Below, one piece after another: positions 8,106 through 16,624 of a stretch of 64,000 nt of DNA. The stretch is from NCBI RefSeq assembly GCF_034058155.1, contig NZ_CP139148.1, positions 4,712,001 to 4,776,000 on the forward strand, read 5' to 3'. The translations under genes were made by a program, and so were the position numbers. Position 1 is the stretch's first letter, and each line of letters opens with the position of its first letter. The stretch comes from Flavobacterium sp. KACC 22761. GTDB taxonomy: Bacteria > Bacteroidota > Bacteroidia > Flavobacteriales > Flavobacteriaceae. The notes beneath the pieces were generated by a model. The model did no database searches, was not told the DNA's origin, and worked only from the letters and a program-made list of their open reading frames with translations.

Positions 8106-8570
8106 ATGAACACCATAAGAAAAGTTATTGAACTACTATCAAAAAAATACAGTCGCAATATTGCAGTCAATCAGGATGGGGCAAAATACACGTATCTTTT
8201 AGATACAAATAATGGCACTTTGTTTTCTGCGTCCTATAATTCATTGTTCCTTTTTAAAGATGCGAACAATAATTTCTGGTCAACAGTTCCACGATCTTTT
8301 TCCCATAATAAAAAAAAATACCATCCAAAACTTGGTGAAGAATACGTTCAAAAAGATGGAGTCAGATACTCGTTCACCTCTAAGGAGGCAATTTTAGCAA
8401 TGGCAAACTCTTATTTTGGGCGATTTACAAACCCTTATAATGGAATTAAAGTCGCAGATAAAGGTCGTTTTTTTAGCAATAATGCAAATCAAAAAAGCAC
8501 GAAATACGATTTGATTTTAGAAAAATTTAAAGGACAAAATAAAATTTATCCCCAATTCTCAGTTAACTAA
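8106..8570 (+). CDS. Unknown small protein, paralogue 3 of 3
   Basis: A 154-aa protein and the full-length sibling of the 4786-5259 product. It shares KVIELLSKKY, YLLDTNNGTLFS, NNNFWSTVPRSF, YHPKLGEEY and SFTSKEAILAMA. The C-terminal tail differs most between the two. The start is supported by the block TAGTATTTAAAA..ATTATG common to both genes (8086-8108). It is separated from paralogues 1 and 2 by the AraC/DoxX/cupin group, which looks like an insertion into, or a duplication across, a tandem array. RNA element copy C follows 54 bases later. Function unknown. Confidence 0.65.
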   Translation: MNTIRKVIELLSKKYSRNIAVNQDGAKYTYLLDTNNGTLFSASYNSLFLFKDANNNFWSTVPRSFSHNKKKYHPKLGEEYVQKDGVRYSFTSKEAILAMANSYFGRFTNPYNGIKVADKGRFFSNNANQKSTKYDLILEKFKGQNKIYPQFSVN

Positions 8571-8624
8571 CCAAAACCATTATAATTTCAGATTTAAAAA
8601 AACTAAAGAAAAAAGCTTGACAAC

Positions 8625-8766
8625 GATTAACCAACGTTTCACTTTTAATTTAGTGATTATCTAACCAGTTCATTTTAATACGGCATTTTAAAATTTATCC
8701 TGATTCTAAAATGCAAATCAAAATTTGCTTAAAAGCACAGTAGCGGTAAGCTGTACTTTTTTGTTT
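8625..8766 (+). ncRNA. Candidate structured RNA, copy C of three
   Basis: The most diverged copy. It keeps AACCAACGTTT, a TTTAGT..TTA block, a GCATTTTA/TAAAATGC hairpin (8683-8690 with 8707-8714), CAAATCAAAATTTGCTTAAAA and an ACAG/CTGT hairpin before a T run. It lies directly after paralogue 3, as copy B lies after paralogue 1. Confidence 0.4.
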
Positions 8767-8770
8767 TTTT

Positions 8771-8803
8771 AAAGCTCTTAAATTATTTTAAGAGCTTTTT
8801 TTT
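8771..8803 (+). terminator. Second intrinsic terminator after paralogue 3
   Basis: A 12-bp stem (8771-8782 with 8787-8798) with a tight 4-base loop runs into T's. From here to 8939 nothing coding is seen. Confidence 0.75.
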
Positions 8804-8939
8804 GAACATTAATGAAGTGCATGCTTTTGGTCCAGATTAGATTGACCAACGTATTAGCGTTATTAAAAATCTAAAATAAACCACTATTCAAGAAATGAAA
8901 GGTAATGCAGTAAAGGGATTAATAAATACAAAAAATAAA

Positions 8940-9383
8940 TTATCTCAAATCCTTTTTTATTACCAGATATTTCAAATCTGTAGTTCCAGCATTGCTTATT
9001 CCGTGTTCGGCATTTGGCGGGCAATACAAACTTGTATTTGGGCCTACTACAACTGTTTTTCCATCCAAGAAAAAAGAAGCCGAACCTTCGAGAATATAAA
9101 AGAATTCTTCTTCGGGATGATGATGTGGCGCGTGCGTAGATTTTCCGGGCTCAACAATACTCATTTTGAGTGTGTTTTCCTGAGTGAAATTTTTATCGGC
9201 AAACCAATATTGATACCCAACTTTGGTTTTCGTGGCTTTGTTTAGATCGAAATGATTGATACAGTTTTCGATTGTGTATTGAGGTTCTGATGGCGTTTTT
9301 TCTTTTTTTACCTCCTGCGCTTGTATAGATTCTTGCGAGAACATTGCAAGAAGTATAATAATGAGGGTTGATGCTAGTTTCAT
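8940..9383 (-). CDS. Secreted cupin-domain protein
   Basis: A 147-aa protein with a clear signal peptide (MKLASTLIIILLAMFSQESI, cleavage near QAQ), so it acts in the periplasm or outside. The cupin core shows APHHHPEEEFFYILEGSASF (metal-binding His and Glu) and the second motif ends YCPPNAEHGISN. It is transcribed divergently from the SMP-30 lactonase gene with a 0.2-kb gap that must hold both promoters. Substrate unknown. Confidence 0.85.
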   Translation of the reverse strand: MKLASTLIIILLAMFSQESIQAQEVKKEKTPSEPQYTIENCINHFDLNKATKTKVGYQYWFADKNFTQENTLKMSIVEPGKSTHAPHHHPEEEFFYILEGSASFFLDGKTVVVGPNTSLYCPPNAEHGISNAGTTDLKYLVIKKDLR

Positions 9384-9605
9384 TTTCTTTTTTTGTAATA
9401 ATACGAAAAATTGCTTTTTGATAAATTGAAATTAAAATAAAATTCTAAATCTTGTCTATATACTATTATTAGCTTTATTTTGTCTTTAAAAATCATATTC
9501 TACAAAAGAAATTCTTCAACTACAAGCAAATTTTAAGTCGACTTTGTAGAATATCAGAAATAAAAACTACTTTTTAAAATGCTTCAAAAGCAACTTTTTT
9601 TTATT

Positions 9606-10520
9606 ATGAATCAACGCCAACTCAAAATAAAATCACTCTTTTTATTTTTTATTACTTTAAATTTTATATCCGCTCAAACGTCAAAAGAAAAAAGCCTTGC
9701 ATTAATAGCAAAAGGCGCAATTCTCACAAAACTATCCGATCAATTCAGTTTTACAGAAGGGCCAGCTTCGGATAAAAAAGGAAATATTTATTTTACGGAT
9801 CAGCCTAATAATAGAATCATGAAATGGTCGGTTAATGGCAAACTTTCTGTTTTTATGGAAAATGCAGGAAGAGCTAATGGTTTGTATTTTGATCGCGCAG
9901 GCAACCTTTTGGCTTGCGCCGATGAAAAAAATGAGCTTTGGAAAATAGACCAGAACAAAAATTATACTGTAATACTAAACAACTTCGAAGGAAAAAGATT
10001 GAATGGCCCCAATGATCTTTGGGTTGATCCAAAAGGCGGTATCTATTTTACAGATCCTTTTTACAAAAGGGATTACTGGACACATACCTCCAAAGAAATT
10101 GAGAAAGAATCTGTTTACTATTTATCTCCGGATAAAACCAAAATTATCAATGTTGCGAATGACCTTATAAAACCTAACGGCATTATTGGAACTTCGGATG
10201 GAAAAACCTTATACGTAGCAGATATAGGAGCAAATAAAACGTACTCCTATACCATTGAAAGCAACGGTTCTTTGGGCAAAAAAATGCTGTTTACGGAATC
10301 AGGTTCAGACGGAATGACAATAGATGAATTCGGGAACATTTACTTGACCGGAAATGGAGTTACCGTCTTCAATCCGCAAGGCGAAAAAATTGCCCATATT
10401 GATGTTTCTGAACCATGGACAGCGAATGTTTGTTTTGGAGGAAAAAAATTTAAGACATTATTTATTACTGCCAGTAAAAGTGTTTATACATTAGAAATGA
10501 ATGTTCGAGGAATGAAATAA
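9606..10520 (+). CDS. SMP-30/gluconolactonase-family exported protein
   Basis: A six-bladed beta-propeller hydrolase of about 304 aa. Metal and substrate positions of the family are visible in FTEGPASDKKGNIYFTDQ, then NGPNDLWVDPKGGIYFTDPF and KPNGIIGTSDGKTLYVAD. I chose the ATG at 9606 because it begins a proper signal peptide (MNQRQLKIKSLFLFFITLNF, cleavage at SAQ); an in-frame ATG at 9579 would add nine residues and spoil it. Family members open sugar lactones or related esters. The product probably works in the periplasm. No partner enzyme is adjacent. Confidence 0.85.
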   Translation: MNQRQLKIKSLFLFFITLNFISAQTSKEKSLALIAKGAILTKLSDQFSFTEGPASDKKGNIYFTDQPNNRIMKWSVNGKLSVFMENAGRANGLYFDRAGNLLACADEKNELWKIDQNKNYTVILNNFEGKRLNGPNDLWVDPKGGIYFTDPFYKRDYWTHTSKEIEKESVYYLSPDKTKIINVANDLIKPNGIIGTSDGKTLYVADIGANKTYSYTIESNGSLGKKMLFTESGSDGMTIDEFGNIYLTGNGVTVFNPQGEKIAHIDVSEPWTANVCFGGKKFKTLFITASKSVYTLEMNVRGMK

Positions 10521-10540
10521 TCAAAATAGACTGAACTAAA

Positions 10541-10740
10541 GTCCAGCCCTACAATATGGGACATTCCTTCGGAATTTTTCTTGCTATTAGCAAAAAAAAG
10601 AGGCTGTGGCTCTACCAATATTATAAAGCTGGACTTCAGTCCAGCCTTATAATATGAAATATTCATTCAGAATTTTTCTTGTCATCGACAAAAAAAGAGA
10701 CAGCGGCTCTACCCATATTGTAGAGCTGGACTTCAGTCCA
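10541..10740. repeat. Tandem intergenic repeat, period 97-98 bp
   Basis: The landmark GTCCAGCC or GTCCAG recurs at 10541, 10639 and 10736. Between them lie matching blocks (ATATGnnA.ATTC, GAATTTTTCTTG, AAAAAAAGAG, GGCTCTACC). The words CTGGACTTCAGTCCAG are themselves palindromic, so each junction can form a hairpin. Two full units and a partial third are present. Confidence 0.7.
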
Positions 10741-10803
10741 GTTTAGAATGGGATTTTTATTTTCGTTTTCATAGAAAATTATGAAAACAATAATTTCTCT
10801 TCT

Positions 10804-10875
10804 AGCCCCGATCGCAATGATATCCTTTTATGGCGGTGTTCGACATAAAAGATATAATGTAGAGCGGGACAAAAG
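10804..10875. repeat. Dispersed structured intergenic element
   Basis: AGCCCCGAT..GATATCCTTTTA is followed by TAAAAGATATAATG and AGCGGGACAAAAGG. The central arms pair to make a hairpin. I recall similar sequences between genes in many flavobacterial genomes; that is memory and was not checked. No protein is supported here. Confidence 0.45.
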
Positions 10876-11002
10876 GTCTTAAAAACGAAAAAATTCTGCT
10901 TCTAAAAAAGATTTTAAAATCTAAAACCCTAATAAAATCAATATCTCACAACCATTTTAAAAATCACTTATCGCACGATAAGAAAATATTATGATAAAAA
11001 TA

Positions 11003-11060
11003 TTTTGTAATTCGAAAAACCGCCATACATTTGCCTAACAGTGTTAAACAATTTAATACT
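11003..11060 (+). promoter_or_regulatory. Promoter and operator of the TetR gene
   Basis: TTTTG at 11003-11007 (-33) and TACATTTG at 11026-11033 (-7), with 18 bases between, match the Bacteroidota promoter. The box CTAACAGTGTTAAACAATTT starts at 11035, over the expected transcription start, so a bound repressor would block initiation. The palindrome TTAACAnTGTTAA recurs downstream of the gene. Confidence 0.7.
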
Positions 11061-11068
11061 TAATCAAA

Positions 11069-11662
11069 ATGGCTAGTAAAGATCGAATTTTAAGACAAAA
11101 AGAAGAAACAAGAAGTAACATTCTTGGAGCTGCTTATGACATCGTAAAGGAAGACGGCTGGAATGGTTTGAGTATGCGCAAAATTGCTGACAGAATTGAA
11201 TATACTGCCCCAATTATTTATGAATACTTTTCTAATAAAGATGCTATTTTGACCGAATTAACCGGTCAAGGATTTATTAAACTGGCAAAAGAATTAGAAA
11301 AAGCGAAAGCAAAATTTGAAAAACCGGAAGAACAATTAGAAGCCATGTGGATGGCCTATTGGGATTTTGCCTTTACAGATACCGAAATGTATCAGGTAAT
11401 GTTTGGTGTTCAGATGAATTGTTGTTCGCAACAATGTTCCCTTTCAGATTCGCCTTATATGATGTTCACGGCAGTTATTGCTGAAGTCATGAAAAACAGC
11501 AATCCGGATCCGGAGATTATTAAACAAAAGTATTTTACTTTCTTTTCTATTATTCATGGTTTGATTGCGATCAACATTATAAACCAAAACGGAGCATTAG
11601 AAAGTATCAACAATCAAATTTTGAAAGACGCTATTGGCGGTATTATCAAATCAATACAATAA
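11069..11662 (+). CDS. TetR-family repressor of the efflux operon
   Basis: A 197-aa protein. Residues 15-60 form the TetR DNA-binding domain (RSNILGAAYDIVKEDGWNGL then SMRKIADRIEYTAPIIYEYF). The rest is the ligand-binding helical domain with several Cys (QMNCCSQQCS near residues 116-125), unusual enough to suggest thiol or metal sensing, though this is only inference. It is the first gene of the efflux cluster and has the same palindromic box at its own promoter and four more times before the adaptor gene, which fits autorepression and control of the pump. Confidence 0.9.
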   Translation: MASKDRILRQKEETRSNILGAAYDIVKEDGWNGLSMRKIADRIEYTAPIIYEYFSNKDAILTELTGQGFIKLAKELEKAKAKFEKPEEQLEAMWMAYWDFAFTDTEMYQVMFGVQMNCCSQQCSLSDSPYMMFTAVIAEVMKNSNPDPEIIKQKYFTFFSIIHGLIAINIINQNGALESINNQILKDAIGGIIKSIQ

Positions 11663-11680
11663 AAAAATTTTCAATTTCAC

Positions 11681-11895
11681 TTAACAGTGTAAAATAATTT
11701 AAGGACAATTTAAAATCCTTTTTTTTAGAAATTTCACTTAACACTGTTAGAAAATTTAATTAAAGTAATTTTGAGTTTTTTTACTCTTTTACTTAACAGT
11801 GATAAATGATTTAATACCTATTTAAAGCAACATCAAAAAACAGATTAAAACAGAAAATTTGCGCATTTAAACTTAACAACGTTAGAAAATTTAAT
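11681..11895 (+). promoter_or_regulatory. Array of four TetR-type operator boxes
   Basis: Boxes at 11681-11703, 11738-11760, 11793-11816 and 11873-11895 repeat the pattern TTAACAnnGTnA..A.ATTTAAT found at 11035. One (TTAACACTGTTAG) reads as the inverse of the palindrome half. They fill the whole gap between the TetR gene and the adaptor start region, with steps of roughly 55-80 bases. Confidence 0.65.
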
Positions 11896-11971
11896 ATTAT
11901 TAAATATGAATCCCGAAAATGTTAGAATACCACAATTTTTAAAAAGAAATGTCCAACAAATTAAAACCAAT

Positions 11972-13120
11972 ATGAAAATGAAAAATGTAATTATAACCAG
12001 CTTTATTCTGGCATTAGTACTAAGCAGCTGTGCTGATAAAAATCAGACGCCTGCTGCTCCGCCTCCACCGGTTTTACCTGTGGCAGCAATTACAAGCGCT
12101 AACACAACTACGGACGCTGAATATCCTGCTTCTATACAAGGTACTGTTGACGTTGAAATTCGTCCGCAAGTAAGCGGGAATCTTGAAAGAGTTTATGTTG
12201 ACGAAGGTGCTTATGTAACAAAAGGTCAAACTTTATTCAAAATAAACGAACGTCCTTTCCGCGAACAATTGAACAACGCTTTAGCGAATTTACATGCGGC
12301 TGAAGCAGCTTTAATCAACGCGAATTTAGAAGTTGATAAATTGACCCCATTAGTTCAAAATAAAGTAGTTTCAGATTATCAATTAAAAACAGCTAAAGCT
12401 TCACAAAAAATTGCTGCTGCAAATATCGAACAAGCAAAAGCAATGGTTGGCTCGGCTAAAATCAATTTAGGATATACTACTGTAACAGCTCCAGTTAGCG
12501 GTTATATTGGAAGATTACCAAAAAAACAAGGAAGTTTAGTTTCGGCTACAGATGTTGAGCCTTTGACAAATCTTTCAGATGTTCACGAAGTTTTTGCTTA
12601 TTTCTCTCTTGGCGAAACTGATTTTATCAATTTCAAAGCACAATATGCTGGAAGCACAATTGGCGATAAAATCAGAAAATTGCCTCCTGTAACTTTAGTG
12701 TTGGCAGATAACAATGCATATCCTCAAACCGGAAAAATTGACATGGTCGATGGTCAATTCGACAAAACTACTGGAGCGATTACGGTAAGAGCAACTTTTC
12801 CAAATGCAAACGGAATTTTACGTTCTGGAAATACAGGAAGAATCCGTTTAGGTGTTCAGCACGACGATGCGATTTTAGTGCCGCAATCAGCTACGGTTGA
12901 AATGCAGGATAAAGTATTTGTCTTCACTGTAGGCAAAGACAACAAAGTAAGCAAAATGCCAATCACGATTGCTGGTAAAAGCGGTGTTAACTATCTAATT
13001 AAAGATGGCGTAAAATCGGGTGACCAAATCGTATTAAGCGGTATTGACAAACTTCAAGAAGGACAGGTTATTCAACCTGAAAAATCAACAAAAGTTGCCC
13101 AAGTAATTAATCAAAAATAA
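11972..13120 (+). CDS. RND efflux periplasmic adaptor (AcrA/MexA type)
   Basis: A lipoprotein adaptor of about 382 aa. I place the start at 11972, where MKMKNVIITSFILALVLSSC gives a standard lipobox (Cys20); the in-frame ATG at 11906 adds a charged 22-residue stretch before the signal peptide. The domain order is the family's: EIRPQVSGNLERVYVDEGAY and VTKGQTLFKINERPF (lipoyl), a coiled coil around residues 100-150, VTAPVSGYIGRLPKKQGSLV (second lipoyl half), then the barrel and membrane-proximal domains. The pump gene begins 11 bases downstream. It joins the pump to the outer membrane channel. Confidence 0.9.
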   Translation: MKMKNVIITSFILALVLSSCADKNQTPAAPPPPVLPVAAITSANTTTDAEYPASIQGTVDVEIRPQVSGNLERVYVDEGAYVTKGQTLFKINERPFREQLNNALANLHAAEAALINANLEVDKLTPLVQNKVVSDYQLKTAKASQKIAAANIEQAKAMVGSAKINLGYTTVTAPVSGYIGRLPKKQGSLVSATDVEPLTNLSDVHEVFAYFSLGETDFINFKAQYAGSTIGDKIRKLPPVTLVLADNNAYPQTGKIDMVDGQFDKTTGAITVRATFPNANGILRSGNTGRIRLGVQHDDAILVPQSATVEMQDKVFVFTVGKDNKVSKMPITIAGKSGVNYLIKDGVKSGDQIVLSGIDKLQEGQVIQPEKSTKVAQVINQK

Positions 13121-13131
13121 TAAAAACGACA

Positions 13132-16100
13132 ATGTTCAAAATATTTATACAAAGGCCTGTACTGGCGACCGTTATTTCCATTTTATTGGTGATTCTGGGA
13201 GTACTTGGCTTGACTAAATTGCCTTTACAGCAATTTCCTGATATTGCGCCACCATCGGTTTTGGTAACGGCGGTATATCCGGGAGCAAACGCAGAAACGG
13301 TTTTGCGTTCGGTTGCTCCTTCTTTAGAAGAATCTATAAATGGTGTAGAAAACATGACTTACATGAGTTCTACAGCGAGTAATGACGGTAGTTTGGCTAT
13401 CACGGTGTTCTTTAAATTAGGAACAGATGCCGACCAAGCTGCGGTTAACGTTCAAAACAGAGTTGCACAAGCAACGAGCCAGCTTCCTGCAGAGGTTGTA
13501 CAACAAGGTGTAATCACGGCGAAACAGCAAAACAGTTTCATCATGGCTATTGGTATGTACACCGAAGATGAATCAAAATACGATCAGACTTTTGTTGCCA
13601 ACTACGCACAAATCAATATCATTCCGGAATTAAAACGTATTCCCGGTGTCGGTTCTGCTAGTATCTTTGGTGGTGTAAAAGACTATTCTATGCGTGTTTG
13701 GTTGAATCCAACGCAGATGTCAACTTACAAAATCACGCCAAACGAAATCATGAGCGCTATTCAAGACAAAAGTTTAGAAGCCGCTCCAGGTAAATTTGGT
13801 GAACGAAGCAAAGAAGTTTTTGAATATGTAATCAAATACAAAGGAAAGCTAACCAAACCTGAAGATTATGAAAATATCGCAATTCGCTCTAATCCTGACG
13901 GTTCTGTTCTTCACTTAAAAGATGTTGCAAGAGTTGAATTAGGTGCATATTCTTATAACAGTTTAACGCGTTTAAATGGTAAAAAAGGAGTTGTAATTGG
14001 GGTTATTCAGTTAGCGGGTTCCAACTCAAATGATATTCAGATTGCCATCAATAAAATGATGGAAAAAGCCTCTAAAGATTTCCCAAAAGGAATAAAACAT
14101 AATATTTTCTATAGTACAAAAGTATCGCTGGATCAATCCATTGAACAGGTTGAACACACTTTATTAGAAGCTTTTATACTGGTATTTATTGTAGTATTTA
14201 TTTTCCTTCAGGATTTTAGATCAACATTAATCCCGGCTATTGCTGTACCTGTAGCAATTTTAGGAACGTTCTTCTTCATGCAGTTATTCGGATTCTCGAT
14301 CAACCTGCTAACGCTTTTCGCATTAATTCTGGCGATTGGTATTGTGGTGGATGACGCGATTGTGGTCGTAGAAGCCGTGCATGCGAAAATGGAGCATAAA
14401 CATTTGTCTCCAAAAGTAGCCACACATGAAGCAATGCACGAAATAACGGGTGCTATTATCTCGATTACGCTGGTAATGGCTGCTGTATTCCTGCCGGTTG
14501 GTTTTATGGAAGGCTCTACAGGAGTTTTCTATCGTCAGTTTGCTTTTACTATGGCAATTGCAATTGTAATTTCGGCTGTTAATGCCTTAACATTGTCTCC
14601 TGCACTTGCTGCATTATTTTTGAAAGATAATCACGGTGCTCACGATGCAAATGCGCCTTATGCGAAAAAAGGATTTAAAGAAAAATTCTTTACCGCTTTC
14701 AACAGCAGTTTTGAATCGCTTACGAATCGTTACGTTGGTGGAATTAAATTCTTAATCAGAAAAAAATGGTTGAGTTTAGGCGGATTAGCGGCAATTACTA
14801 TCGCAACTGTTTTATTAGTAAAAACAACTCCTGCAGGATTTATTCCAACAGAAGATCAAGGATTTATTGCTATTGCAGTAAACACGCCATCTGGAACATC
14901 TCTTGACGGAACTCAAAAAGTAATGACAGAAGCTGAAAATACTTTAAGAGGATTAGATGCATCTCGATTTGTGACTGCAATTTCAGGTTTCAACTTATTG
15001 ACCAATTCTACGAGTCCTTCTTCAGCAGTAGTTTTCGTATTGCTTAAACCAAATGAAGATCGTGGCGAAGTGAAAAATATCGAAGATATCATGAACCAAG
15101 TTCGTGGCAAATTGGGCAGTATTTCTGGCGGAAGTTTCTTCGTTTTCAGTTTCCCAACTGTTCCTGGATTTAGCAATGTTGAAGCTTTAGATTTGGTACT
15201 TCAGGATAAAACCGGAGGAAAACTGGATAAATTCAGTGGCATTTCTCAGAATTTCATTGGAGAATTGATGAAACGCCCAGAAATTGCTGTAGCATTTACG
15301 AGTTTCAAAGCCGATTATCCGCAATTGCAATTGGATATTAATGATGAAAAAGCAAATCAATTGGGCGTGAATGTAAAAGACATTTTACAGACCATGCAGA
15401 CTTATTTTGGTAGTGCTCAGGCTTCTGATTTCAACCGCTTCGGGAAATATTACCGAGTTGTAGTTCAGGCTGATATTGCTGACAGAGCTGATCCATCATC
15501 AATTGACCGAGTTTTTGTAAAAAATAAAACAGGCGAAATGGTTCCGATAAACACTTTAGTAAAACTGACTCGTGTTTATGGTTCTGAAACTGCTTCACGT
15601 TACAACTTGTTCAACTCAATTTCGATTAATGCAATTCCAAAACCTGGATTTAGTTCTGGAGACGCCATTAAAGCAATTGAAGAAGTAGCAGCACAACAGC
15701 TTCCTGCAGGTTATGGTTATGAATTTTCAGGACAAACTCGCGAAGAGATTTCTTCTGGAGGACAGTCGGCGACAATTTTCTTACTGTGTTTGATATTCGT
15801 CTATTTCTTACTTGCCGCACAGTATGAAAGTTACATTCTGCCATTGGCTGTAATCTTATCAATCCCTGCAGGTATTTTTGGAGTATTTGTGGCAATCGGC
15901 TTGACCGGAATCGAAAACAACATTTACGTTCAAGTTGCACTTGTAATGCTTATCGGACTTCTCGCGAAAAATGCCATTTTGATTGTGGAATTTGCGGTAC
16001 AGAAACGAAAATCAGGACAAGCTTTAGTACGAGCTTCAATCGACGCAGCAAAATTACGTTTGCGACCAATTATCATGACTTCCCTAGCCTTTGTGGTTGG

Positions 16101-16299
16101 TTTAGTACCAATGATGAGTGCCAAAGGACCATCGGCTCAAGGAAATCATTCGATTAGTATTGGAGCAGCGGGCGGAATGCTTTCTGGAGTAATTCTCGGA
16201 TTATTTATTATTCCGGTTTTATTCATCGTATTCCAACATTTACAAGAAAAAGTTACTGGAAAACCAGTAGCTGTAATTCATAACGAAGAAAAACAATAA
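13132..16299 (+). CDS. RND multidrug efflux pump (AcrB/HAE1 family)
   Basis: A 1055-aa inner membrane proton-driven pump of normal family length with twelve membrane helices and two large periplasmic loops. Visible landmarks: the N-terminal IQRPVLATVISILLVILG, the paired aspartates of helix 4 in AIGIVVDDAIVVVEAVHAKM, the porter domain stretch PGANAETVLRSVAPSLEESI, and the helix-10 lysine in LLAKNAILIVEFAVQKRKSG. It exports hydrophobic or amphiphilic compounds through the adjacent adaptor and outer membrane factor. It shares one operon with the adaptor (11-base gap) and with a 37-aa peptide that starts right after its stop. The specific substrates cannot be read from the sequence. Confidence 0.95.
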   Translation: MFKIFIQRPVLATVISILLVILGVLGLTKLPLQQFPDIAPPSVLVTAVYPGANAETVLRSVAPSLEESINGVENMTYMSSTASNDGSLAITVFFKLGTDADQAAVNVQNRVAQATSQLPAEVVQQGVITAKQQNSFIMAIGMYTEDESKYDQTFVANYAQINIIPELKRIPGVGSASIFGGVKDYSMRVWLNPTQMSTYKITPNEIMSAIQDKSLEAAPGKFGERSKEVFEYVIKYKGKLTKPEDYENIAIRSNPDGSVLHLKDVARVELGAYSYNSLTRLNGKKGVVIGVIQLAGSNSNDIQIAINKMMEKASKDFPKGIKHNIFYSTKVSLDQSIEQVEHTLLEAFILVFIVVFIFLQDFRSTLIPAIAVPVAILGTFFFMQLFGFSINLLTLFALILAIGIVVDDAIVVVEAVHAKMEHKHLSPKVATHEAMHEITGAIISITLVMAAVFLPVGFMEGSTGVFYRQFAFTMAIAIVISAVNALTLSPALAALFLKDNHGAHDANAPYAKKGFKEKFFTAFNSSFESLTNRYVGGIKFLIRKKWLSLGGLAAITIATVLLVKTTPAGFIPTEDQGFIAIAVNTPSGTSLDGTQKVMTEAENTLRGLDASRFVTAISGFNLLTNSTSPSSAVVFVLLKPNEDRGEVKNIEDIMNQVRGKLGSISGGSFFVFSFPTVPGFSNVEALDLVLQDKTGGKLDKFSGISQNFIGELMKRPEIAVAFTSFKADYPQLQLDINDEKANQLGVNVKDILQTMQTYFGSAQASDFNRFGKYYRVVVQADIADRADPSSIDRVFVKNKTGEMVPINTLVKLTRVYGSETASRYNLFNSISINAIPKPGFSSGDAIKAIEEVAAQQLPAGYGYEFSGQTREEISSGGQSATIFLLCLIFVYFLLAAQYESYILPLAVILSIPAGIFGVFVAIGLTGIENNIYVQVALVMLIGLLAKNAILIVEFAVQKRKSGQALVRASIDAAKLRLRPIIMTSLAFVVGLVPMMSAKGPSAQGNHSISIGAAGGMLSGVILGLFIIPVLFIVFQHLQEKVTGKPVAVIHNEEKQ

Positions 16300-16413
16300 A
16301 TGGAAAACTATATAACGACAATCTTGGTGACCATAATAATTGGCATCGCATATATATCGTACAGAATCTCAAAAGATCTTGAAACGAAAAAAGATATTTG
16401 TACAGAAATTTAA
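16300..16413 (+). CDS. 37-aa single-span membrane peptide next to the RND pump
   Basis: The ATG follows the pump's TAA with no gap. The peptide has one hydrophobic helix (ITTILVTIIIGIAYISY) and a short charged tail (RISKDLETKKD). Size, topology and position recall the accessory peptides AcrZ (AcrB) and KdpF (Kdp), but I see no sequence identity with them. Its placement in the efflux operon argues that it is made and may bind the pump. Confidence 0.5.
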   Translation: MENYITTILVTIIIGIAYISYRISKDLETKKDICTEI

Positions 16414-16442
16414 TCTGTTAATGAGGTTAAAAAAAATATTTT

Positions 16443-16576
16443 AACACATAGAGACATCGAATAATATGTCTAAAAAGAGATTAGAAGAAACTTGTTTCAA
16501 CACATAGAAAACTATCTGAATTTAAAATAAGTGAAACGCCTTTTTCAAATCCCAAAAAACTATGTCTCTATGTGTT
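16443..16576. repeat. Inverted repeat inside the efflux operon
   Basis: Perfect 15-base arms (AACACATAGAGACAT at 16443-16457 and its complement at 16562-16576) span most of the gap between the pump/peptide genes and the outer membrane factor. A hairpin here could lower expression of the last gene. Confidence 0.6.
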
Positions 16577-16624
16577 TAAAAAAATTACACCCAAACGGGT
16601 TAAAGGAATTTTAATAAAAAGAAA

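Noticed and set aside
8895..9245. 116-codon plus-strand frame
   Set aside because: It is antisense to the secreted cupin gene, which has a signal peptide and intact metal motifs.
10781..10882. Possible 33-aa peptide beginning MKTIISLLAPIAMISFYGG
   Set aside because: It lies across a dispersed structured repeat and has no ribosome-binding context that I can defend.
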